DNA of 19,943 nt from JANLQX01 sp043775075 (GTDB lineage Bacteria > Actinomycetota > Acidimicrobiia > Acidimicrobiales > JANYDT01). The translations under genes and the position numbers were made by a program. Positions within the stretch are counted from its first letter, which is position 1. The number at the start of each line of letters is the position of its first letter. Positions 14,241 to 19,943 of this stretch are shown here, in pieces. The notes under the pieces are model-generated. The model worked only from the letters and a program-made list of their open reading frames with translations. It ran no database searches and was not told the DNA's origin. The DNA is taken from the NCBI GenBank assembly GCA_043775075.1, contig JAYVSS010000077.1:1-19943 (forward strand), given 5' to 3'.

Positions 14241-14936
14241 TCAGGCGGCCGCGCGGCGCTTGGCCACGAGCGACTTGGCAATCTCGGCGGCCACTGCAGC
14301 ATCACGGCAATATGCGTCGGCGCCAACGGCGGCGCCGAATTCCTCGTTCAAGGGCGCGCCACCCACGAGCACGATGTAGTCGTTGCGCAGACCGCGCTCG
14401 ATCATCGTGTCGATAACGACCTTCATGTACGGCATCGTGGTGGTGAGAAGGGCGGACATTCCCAAGATGTCCGGCTGATGCTCAGCGCAAGCGGCGAGGT
14501 ACTTGTCCACGTCGGTATTGATCCCGAGGTCAAACACTTCAAACCCCGCACCCTCCAGCATCATGGCCACGAGGTTCTTACCGATGTCGTGAATATCGCC
14601 CTTCACCGTGCCGATGACGACCTTGCCGATCGGCTCATCGCCGTTCGCCGCGAGGATCGGGCGCAGGATCTCCATCCCCGCCTTCATGGAGTTGGCCGAC
14701 AGGAGTACTTCAGGAACGAACAGGATGCCGTCACGAAAGTCGATGCCGACAATTCGCATGCCCTCAACGAGCGCCTCGTCGAGAAGCCTCTGCGCCGACC
14801 AGCCGCGAGCCAACAGCAGGTTGGTCCCTTCGGCGATCTCGGCGGCCATTCCGTCGTAGAGATCGTCGTGCATCTGGGCGACGAGGTCCTCGTCGTTCAG
14901 GCTGCTCAGGTCGAGATCGTCATCGGCGTTCGTCAC
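14241..14936 (-). CDS. mtgC: Corrinoid (B12-binding) protein, MtgC/MttC type
   Basis: This 231-residue carrier holds the cobamide that shuttles methyl groups between mtgB and mtgA. Residues about 15-95 form the helical cap domain, including LLDEALVEGMRIVG and FVPEVLLSANSMKAGM. The Rossmann-like B12 domain follows with the base-off/His-on motif D114-I-H116-D-I-G119. Next come SALLTTTMPYM and VLVGGAPLNEEFG, also typical. The cobalt ligand should be H116. The start codon is GTG at 14934-14936, with GGAG four bases upstream; an acidic, Asp-rich N-terminus of about 14 residues precedes the cap. It is the first gene of the corrinoid part of the cluster, after a 121-base gap that contains small hairpins and may hold an internal promoter. 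Confidence 0.93.
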   Translation of the reverse strand: MTNADDDLDLSSLNDEDLVAQMHDDLYDGMAAEIAEGTNLLLARGWSAQRLLDEALVEGMRIVGIDFRDGILFVPEVLLSANSMKAGMEILRPILAANGDEPIGKVVIGTVKGDIHDIGKNLVAMMLEGAGFEVFDLGINTDVDKYLAACAEHQPDILGMSALLTTTMPYMKVVIDTMIERGLRNDYIVLVGGAPLNEEFGAAVGADAYCRDAAVAAEIAKSLVAKRRAAA

Positions 14937-15057
14937 GGGGGCTCCGGCTGGTCTTGGGGGAAGGACTTACAAGTCGAACGGCCCGGTCCGCATGGTGGAA
15001 CCGTTCCGCTCTACGGAATCAATAGTACTCGGGCCGGGCGAGAATCGCCAGGGTTCC
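14937..15057 (-). promoter_or_regulatory. Structured 121-base gap between betA and mtgC
   Basis: This is the longest gap inside the cluster. It contains the hairpin TTCCG-CTCTA-CGGAA (15004-15018), enclosed by longer-range complementary GC segments (GCCCGG and CCGGGC) about 45 bases apart. A TACTAT on the minus strand (near 15023-15028) could be a -10 box, but only a weak -35 is seen. It may give separate control of the demethylation genes. It is too short for a typical cobalamin riboswitch, and I see no B12 box. Confidence 0.35.
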
Positions 15058-16704
15058 CTACCTCCGGTAGAACTCGAGCGGTTGCGGGGCCAGCGGGGTG
15101 TTGCCGAGAATAAGGTCCGCCGATTTCTCCGCCAACATCATGATCGGGGCGTAGATATTCCCGTTGGTCACATACGGCATTGACGATGCATCGACCACCC
15201 GAAGACCGTCGAGGCCGTGCACTCGCATCGAGGTCGGATCGAGCACGCTCCCATCGTCGGTACCCATACGAGCGGTACATGATGGGTGGAGAGCGGTCTC
15301 GCCGTCCTTGGCCACCCACGCCAGGATCTCGTCGTCGGTCTCCACCGCCTTCCCCGGTGACGTTTCGCCGCCGTCGAATGGCGACATTGCGGCTTGGCTC
15401 AGAATTCGCCGGGCAATATGGATCGCCTCGATCCACTCCCGACGGTCCTGGTCGGTCGAGAGGTAGTTGAATCGCAACTCCGGTTTCACGTTGACATCGG
15501 GAGATGTAATTCGGACGCTTCCCCGTGAGTCCGAGTACATCGGTCCTACGTGTACTTGGTATCCGTGACCCTTCTCGGGGGCCGAGCCGTCATACCGAAC
15601 GGCAATGGGAAGGAAGTGGAACATCAGGTTGGGATAGGCGACGTCGTCGTTCGACCGAGCGAACCCACCACCCTCAAAGTGGTTCGTCGCTCCCGGTCCC
15701 TGGCGAAAGAGCCATTGCAAACCAATGAATGGGCGGCGCCAGAGTTGGAGGTTCGGCTGCATCGAGACGGGCTGCAGGCATTTGTATTGCACGTACACCT
15801 CCAGATGATCCTGCATGTTCTCTCCCACGCCACTGAGGTCGTGGAGCACCGGCACGCCGGCGTTCTGCAGGACGGACGACGGCCCCACACCGGAGACCTG
15901 CAAAAGTTGCGGTGAGTTGAACGCTCCGCCGCACAGGATAACTTCGGCTCCACGAGCCGTCTTGGCGGTCCCTCGGCCGATGCCGGCGCGGTACTCCACA
16001 CCGACAGCGCGCATACCTTCGAACAACACTCGGGTCACGTTCGCCCGGGTCTCAACCGTCAAATTCTTTCGACCGAGTACGGGGTGCAGATAGGCCCGAG
16101 CGGCCGAGAGCCGACGGCCACGACGCACGTTGCGATCGAACGGAGCGAAGCCTTCCTGCCGATATCCATTGACGTCGGTCGTGGAGGGATACCCCGCTTG
16201 GCGCGTGGCCTCGAAGAAGGCCGCAAACAATGGGTTCGTAGCCGGACCGCGCTCGACCTCAAGTGGTCCGTCCGCTCCATGCCACGCGGACGTTGGCTCC
16301 GCCAGGCAGTTCTCCATGCGTTTGAAATACGGAAGGCAGTGGGCATACGACCACGATTCCATTCCCGGGTCCGCCGCCCACCGCTCGAAGTCCAGGGGGT
16401 TCCCCCGTTGAAAGATCATGCCATTGATCGAGCTCGATCCTCCGAGCAACTTGCCGCGAGCGTGATACACCCGCCGGCCGTTCATAAACGGCTCCGGCTG
16501 CGATTCGTACTTCCAATCGTAGAACTTGCTGCCGATAGGGAAGGCCAACGCCGCCGGCATGTGAATGAACACGTCCCACGGATAGTCAGGACGTCCGGCC
16601 TCCAAGACGAGAACCTTGTTCGCCGGGTCAGCGCTCAGCCGGTTCGCCAAGGCACAGCCAGCGGACCCACCACCGACGATGATGAAATCAAACTGAGTAG
16701 TCAT
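15058..16704 (-). CDS. betA: Choline dehydrogenase (GMC oxidoreductase)
   Basis: The 548-residue FAD flavoenzyme oxidises choline to betaine aldehyde. Features are the N-terminal dinucleotide fold G11-G-G13-S-A-G16, LVLEAG, the GMC signature 1 region GKLLGGSSSINGM at about 84-96, and signature 2 GAFNSPQLLQVSGVG. The catalytic pair is H473 (LHPSCTARMG) and N516 (GNIYAP). Length and motifs match BetA, although other GMC alcohol dehydrogenases are similar. The betaine aldehyde dehydrogenase directly upstream in the same operon makes choline the best substrate guess. BetA proteins are usually membrane-associated, donating electrons to the respiratory chain; no membrane segment is visible. The Shine-Dalgarno candidate GAGG lies 13 bases from the ATG, which is far. 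Confidence 0.87.
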   Translation of the reverse strand: MTTQFDFIIVGGGSAGCALANRLSADPANKVLVLEAGRPDYPWDVFIHMPAALAFPIGSKFYDWKYESQPEPFMNGRRVYHARGKLLGGSSSINGMIFQRGNPLDFERWAADPGMESWSYAHCLPYFKRMENCLAEPTSAWHGADGPLEVERGPATNPLFAAFFEATRQAGYPSTTDVNGYRQEGFAPFDRNVRRGRRLSAARAYLHPVLGRKNLTVETRANVTRVLFEGMRAVGVEYRAGIGRGTAKTARGAEVILCGGAFNSPQLLQVSGVGPSSVLQNAGVPVLHDLSGVGENMQDHLEVYVQYKCLQPVSMQPNLQLWRRPFIGLQWLFRQGPGATNHFEGGGFARSNDDVAYPNLMFHFLPIAVRYDGSAPEKGHGYQVHVGPMYSDSRGSVRITSPDVNVKPELRFNYLSTDQDRREWIEAIHIARRILSQAAMSPFDGGETSPGKAVETDDEILAWVAKDGETALHPSCTARMGTDDGSVLDPTSMRVHGLDGLRVVDASSMPYVTNGNIYAPIMMLAEKSADLILGNTPLAPQPLEFYRR

Positions 16705-16730
16705 AACGATTGTGTTGCCTCAAACTCTGA

Positions 16731-16751
16731 AAAGCTATGCATGCGTAGTTA
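16731..16751 (-). repeat. Copy 2 of shared 20-bp intergenic element
   Basis: On the minus strand TAACTACGCATGCATAG follows the last betB codon, with its TAA serving as stop. It differs from the copy after mtgA at one base in 17, and the next TT also matches after one C/T difference. The core CTAYGCATGCRTAG is nearly palindromic. Here betA starts about 30 bases further on. Confidence 0.5.
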
Positions 16752-18224
16752 CGCGAACGGGTCGGACACTGAGCCGAGCTCAACGTACACACTCTTGCGT
16801 TGGGTGTAGTGATCAACTGCGGCCAGGCTGTTCTCTCGGCCCATGCCAGATTGTTTGACGCCACCGAATGGCATCTCGATCGGTGTGATGTTGTACGTGT
16901 TGATCCACGTGGTGCCCGCTTCGAGTTGGGCGATAACGCGGTGGGCCCGAGCAAGGTCGCGGGTGAACACGCCAGCGGCGAGTCCAAACTCAGTGTCGTT
17001 CGCTCGACGAATTGCCTCGTCCTCATTGTCGAATACCAGCACACAGGCGACGGGACCGAAGATTTCTTCACGCACGATCGTCATGGCGTCGGTGCATCCG
17101 GTGAACACGGCTGGTTCCACGAAGTTCCCGGCCGAAAGCAACGGCGAGGCCGGGCGGTGCCCGCCACAGGTCAACGTTGCGCCTTCGGCCACGCCGGTCG
17201 CTATGTACCGCAGCACCTTCTCGCAGTGATCAGCCGAAATCAGCGCGCCTACGTGTGTTGCCATATCCGTCGGGTCACCGGTGATAAGTGAGCTGACCTT
17301 CTGCACGAGGCGTTCCACAAACGCATCGTGCAAACCGCGCTGCACGAACACCCGCGTGCCGTTCGAACAGATCTCACCCTGGGTGTAGAAATTCGCCAGC
17401 ATCGTGGCGTTCACAGAGTCTTCGAGCGACGCATCGTCAAAGATCACCAGTGGGCTCTTGCCCCCCAACTCCAGCGTGACCGCCGCAAGATGGGTGGCGG
17501 CCTGGGCCATGACCTTGCGGCCGGTTCCCACTTCACCGGTCAACGAAACCTTGGCGATGCGAGCGTCGGACGAAAGGGCGGCCCCCACTCGACCGTCGCC
17601 CTGCACCACGTTGAACACCCCGTTCGGCAGACCCGCTTCGGTATAGATCTCCGCCAACTTCAACGCCGTCAAAGGTGTCAGTTCGGCCGGCTTGAAGATC
17701 ATCGCGTTGCCGCAAGCGAGGGCGGGCGCCGACTTCCAACAGGCGATTTGGAGCGGATAGTTCCAGGCCCCGATTCCGAGACAGACGCCGAGTGGCTCGC
17801 GCCGGGTATAGCCAAACGCCGTGCCGAAATCGATATGTTCGCCGTGGATCGTGGGAGCTACACCGGCGAAATACTCGATACAGTCGGCGCCAGAAACCAC
17901 ATCGACGGCAATCGCTTCCCGCATCGGTTTGCCGGTGTCGGCTACCTCCAACGCGGCGAGTTCATCGTTGCGCGAACGAAGCAGGCGTGCCGCATTCATC
18001 AGTATCCGCGAGCGCTGCGTTCCGGTCATCGCTCGCCACGTCGCAAACCCCTCGCGGGCCGATTCGATTGCGACGTTCATCACCGCGTCGTCGGCCTGCT
18101 CGACCGGGGCGATCACCGCGCCGGTCGCCGGGTTCAAGGTTGTAAACGTTGCTCCTGCGGAGGCGACATATTGTCCGTGCACATACGACTGAACAATTCC
18201 TCCTAGCCGAAGGGGGGAAGTCAT
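16749..18224 (-). CDS. betB: Betaine aldehyde dehydrogenase
   Basis: This 491-residue NAD(P)-dependent aldehyde dehydrogenase oxidises betaine aldehyde to glycine betaine. Visible are W164-N165 (GAWNYP) with the oxyanion asparagine, K178 (FKPAELTP) binding the coenzyme, E252 in LELGGKSP, and the nucleophile C286 in GEICSNGTRVFV. The C-terminal half has EEIFGPVACV and the end motif MPFGGVKQSGMGREN. The C-S-N-G-T-R-V-F-V sequence around the cysteine is typical of BADHs, including the plant and Pseudomonas enzymes. It sits between the IclR regulator, whose stop overlaps its start by four bases, and choline dehydrogenase. The complete set of active-site residues and the neighbours make the call firm. 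Confidence 0.92.
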   Translation of the reverse strand: MTSPLRLGGIVQSYVHGQYVASAGATFTTLNPATGAVIAPVEQADDAVMNVAIESAREGFATWRAMTGTQRSRILMNAARLLRSRNDELAALEVADTGKPMREAIAVDVVSGADCIEYFAGVAPTIHGEHIDFGTAFGYTRREPLGVCLGIGAWNYPLQIACWKSAPALACGNAMIFKPAELTPLTALKLAEIYTEAGLPNGVFNVVQGDGRVGAALSSDARIAKVSLTGEVGTGRKVMAQAATHLAAVTLELGGKSPLVIFDDASLEDSVNATMLANFYTQGEICSNGTRVFVQRGLHDAFVERLVQKVSSLITGDPTDMATHVGALISADHCEKVLRYIATGVAEGATLTCGGHRPASPLLSAGNFVEPAVFTGCTDAMTIVREEIFGPVACVLVFDNEDEAIRRANDTEFGLAAGVFTRDLARAHRVIAQLEAGTTWINTYNITPIEMPFGGVKQSGMGRENSLAAVDHYTQRKSVYVELGSVSDPFA

Positions 18225-18961
18225 GCGAGTTGCCGCGACAGTCGGTCGGCGGCGGCAACCACACGGGCCTCGAATTGCCGACCACCACTACCGGGGAACC
18301 GAAAGGTCGGGCCGTGGAGATGAATGGCGGCGATCACATTCCCCCGGCCGTCTTTCACCGGAGCTGCGACAGAGCTCACCCCGACCTGGAATTCATCGAT
18401 CACCCAGTCAAATCCGTCGGCACGAACACGGGCCAGGCGCGCACGCAACTTGGCTGGATTGGTCATCGAGTTCGGAGTGTGCGAGGCCAGCGGTTTATCG
18501 AGGTAGCGCTCGACGGCGTCGGTGCCAGAAAAGGCGAGCAGGACAAGCCCGGATGAAACCAAGTGCGGCGCCAGGCGCTCCCCCGTCCAATCTCGCACCT
18601 GGACGTCGCCCTGGGCGTTCACCTGGTCGAGATAAAGCACGAGTTCGTTCTCTCGAACCGACAGGCCGGACGCCTCGTGGGTGGCCGCCACCAATTCCAC
18701 AAGATGCGGTCGGGCCAGATCGATCAAACGTTTGGTCGGCTGGGCCGCATTGGCCAACTCATGCATGTAGTTGCCGAGCCGATACGCCCCACCCGGGCTC
18801 GATTGCTCGACCACCCCCAGCTCGACGAGGGTAACGAGAAGACGCGAAACCGTGCTCTTCGGAAGCGTGACCCGCTCCGAGATTTCCGACACCCCGGCTG
18901 GTCCGCTGGCCAAACAACCAATCACCGAAAAGGCCCGTTCGACCGATTGAACAGCGGTCAT
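18221..18961 (-). CDS. IclR-family transcriptional regulator
   Basis: The 246-residue protein has an N-terminal winged helix-turn-helix (about residues 5-65; recognition region VTLPKSTVSRLLVTLVELG at 31-49) and a C-terminal IclR effector domain from about 75 to the end. The latter includes HEASGLSVRENELVLYLDQV and VSSVAAPVKDGRGNVIAAIHL. Such regulators bind as dimers or tetramers and sense small carbon compounds. Choline, betaine or a breakdown product is the natural candidate here. Its end is coupled to betB (ATGA), so it is made with the enzymes it probably controls. A TTGACA box lies 34-40 bases upstream of the ATG. Whether it activates or represses cannot be told. Confidence 0.9.
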   Translation of the reverse strand: MTAVQSVERAFSVIGCLASGPAGVSEISERVTLPKSTVSRLLVTLVELGVVEQSSPGGAYRLGNYMHELANAAQPTKRLIDLARPHLVELVAATHEASGLSVRENELVLYLDQVNAQGDVQVRDWTGERLAPHLVSSGLVLLAFSGTDAVERYLDKPLASHTPNSMTNPAKLRARLARVRADGFDWVIDEFQVGVSSVAAPVKDGRGNVIAAIHLHGPTFRFPGSGGRQFEARVVAAADRLSRQLA

Positions 18962-18972
18962 GACACCACCGT

Positions 18973-19001
18973 AAAATCAGCAAGAAGAGCGATCATGTCA
19001 A
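18973..19001 (-). promoter_or_regulatory. Candidate promoter for the iclR-bet-mtg operon, TTGACA-N17-GATTTT
   Basis: On the minus strand a perfect -35 TTGACA (19001-18996) is followed after 17 bases by GATTTT (18978-18973), a weak -10 matching three of six. The start site would lie a few bases before the iclR ATG, giving a very short leader with GGTGG near the start. It lies in the 61-base gap between the binding-protein gene and iclR, where no terminator is visible, so read-through from the transporter genes is also possible. Confidence 0.45.
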
Positions 19002-19022
19002 GCAACTCCGCCGGTCCGACGC

Positions 19023-19943
19023 CTAGCTGAGCCAAGCCTTCCAGGTCGCCTCGTTGGCCTTAATCCATTCGCCAGCAACGTCGGACAACGGCTTCTTGTC
19101 AATCTCGACCGCCGGGAGCATGGAGAGCTGATCCTGCGTCGAAAGCGAGAACTTCTTCAAGAAGGCGCTCACTGCAGGAGCTTTGGCGGCGAGCTTCGAA
19201 GACTCCGCCTTGAACAGCTTGTCCTCGGGGTAATCGCAGGCGATTTTGGCGGTATCGGCGTAACACTCTTTGGAGTACGCCGGAAGCGGAATGTTCTTCA
19301 GGTTGTATTTCGCCACTGCGGCGGTCGGCGTCCACCAATACATGACGACGGGCTCTTTGGCGGCGACACGACTATCGAGCTCGGCCACCGTGGCCGCCTC
19401 TGATCCGGAGAACTGCACCTGAAGGGGAAGCTTCAGGTTCTTCACGATGGTTTCGTCGTACTGGGAATACGAAGGGTCGGTTCCGAGGAAACGGCCCTTG
19501 TCCCCGGTCTCGGCGGTGCCGAATGCTTTGGCCACCGCGGGATCTTTGAACCCTTCCCAACTGGAAAGCGAGGGGAACTTCGTCTGCACATAGTCCGGCA
19601 CGAACCAGCCGATCTTGCCAACGGCCCCGAGCGGTCCATCGTTGACGATCGCGCCATCGTCCAGGTACTTCTGCTCCTCGGCGACGACGCCGGATGGCCA
19701 GATTTCGAGGGTGGCGTCGAGGTCGCCTGCGGCGAGTCCGGCGAACTGAAGGTTCTCGTCGATCTTCACGACTTCGACCTTGTTGCCCAGGTTCTTCTCA
19801 ATGAGCTGCTTGGCAATCTCAACGTTGATGGCCGAGGCCGTCCACGCGTTTTCGACGAGTTTCACGGTGGCGTTGTTGCCGGTGGCGGCCGCCGTTGCGG
19901 CAGATGACGCGGCATCGGTGGCCGTCGCGTCGGTGGCTTTGGC
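19023..19943 (-). CDS. Glycine betaine/proline-type ABC transporter substrate-binding protein (5' end off window)
   Basis: The open frame runs off the right edge, leaving 306 residues. The first 26 or so, beginning AKATDATATDAASSA, form an Ala/Thr/Ser/Asp linker typical of what follows a lipoprotein signal, so the missing start should hold a lipobox. The fold is OpuAC/ProX-like: VKLVENAWTAS, AGLAAGDLDATLEIWPSG, GKIGWFVPDYV, LSSWEGFKDP, and VVMYWWTPTAAVAKY. Tryptophans in the NAW, IWPSG, GWFVP and YWWTP stretches are candidates for the aromatic cage that holds a quaternary ammonium group. It would deliver betaine or choline to a permease and ATPase presumably encoded just beyond the edge. An internal GTG at 19865 is not the true start. 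Confidence 0.87.
   Translation of the reverse strand, partial: AKATDATATDAASSAATAAATGNNATVKLVENAWTASAINVEIAKQLIEKNLGNKVEVVKIDENLQFAGLAAGDLDATLEIWPSGVVAEEQKYLDDGAIVNDGPLGAVGKIGWFVPDYVQTKFPSLSSWEGFKDPAVAKAFGTAETGDKGRFLGTDPSYSQYDETIVKNLKLPLQVQFSGSEAATVAELDSRVAAKEPVVMYWWTPTAAVAKYNLKNIPLPAYSKECYADTAKIACDYPEDKLFKAESSKLAAKAPAVSAFLKKFSLSTQDQLSMLPAVEIDKKPLSDVAGEWIKANEATWKAWLS

Noticed and set aside
14937..15057. Cobalamin riboswitch before the corrinoid genes
   Set aside because: The gap is only 121 bases and I see no B12-box-like core; known cobalamin riboswitches need about 200 bases.
18760..18775. Third copy of the shared element (ATGCATGTAGTTGCC)
   Set aside because: It is only a partial match inside the iclR coding sequence, where it encodes an ordinary part of the protein.
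19863..19865. GTG as the true start of the binding protein
   Set aside because: The frame continues upstream to the window edge through an Ala/Thr/Ser-rich linker of the kind that follows a lipoprotein signal.

Overview
The window looks like a chromosomal segment of a high-GC actinobacterium. An Acidimicrobiia-like lineage is my guess, not a proof. The support is an aroB-aroQ-Xaa-Pro peptidase gene order, a decayed DUF222/13E12 HNH gene (a family found mainly in Actinobacteria), a vapB that appears leaderless, and densely packed genes with many 4-bp ATGA start/stop overlaps. I see no rRNA, tRNA, CRISPR array or insertion sequence.

Left part (1-3594, all minus strand): the N-terminal 260 residues of a Thermus/Rickettsia-type NADP isocitrate dehydrogenase, whose 3' part lies off the left edge, preceded by a well-formed promoter that carries a dyad between its -35 and -10 boxes. 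Upstream of it is a translationally coupled aroB > aroQ > M24 aminopeptidase operon. aroB has a palindrome in its upstream region.

Middle part (3595-8337): accessory genes. There is a degraded DUF222-HNH gene, a divergent pair (CubicO-type serine hydrolase and alpha/beta hydrolase) whose start codons share one CATG, a 418-bp stretch with no convincing gene, an orphan PhnD-like binding protein without a signal peptide, and a vapBC toxin-antitoxin pair under a perfect inverted repeat.

Right part (8330-19943, all minus strand): the main system, a contiguous catabolic cluster read from right to left. It runs: glycine-betaine-type ABC substrate-binding protein (5' end off the window) > IclR regulator > betaine aldehyde dehydrogenase (betB) > choline dehydrogenase (betA) > corrinoid protein (mtgC) > small 'virulence factor' family protein > methyl-corrinoid:THF methyltransferase (mtgA) > ferredoxin-ASKHA corrinoid reactivator > non-pyrrolysine MttB-family methyltransferase (mtgB) > methylene-THF reductase (metF). 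Read as a pathway, choline is oxidised through betaine aldehyde to glycine betaine (betA, betB). One methyl group is moved from betaine to Co(I)-corrinoid (mtgB, mtgC) and on to tetrahydrofolate (mtgA), then oxidised to methylene-THF (metF). The ASKHA protein rescues corrinoid that has oxidised to Co(II). The IclR protein is the likely regulator and the binding protein the likely entry point. This would be a corrinoid-dependent alternative to oxygenase-type betaine demethylation. The substrate is inferred from context.

The most unusual details are the conserved gene of unknown function embedded in the cluster, a 20-bp element shared by two intra-operon gaps where its TAA is the upstream gene's stop codon, the dyad-bearing icd promoter, and the 8-bp tail-to-tail overlap between vapC and metF.
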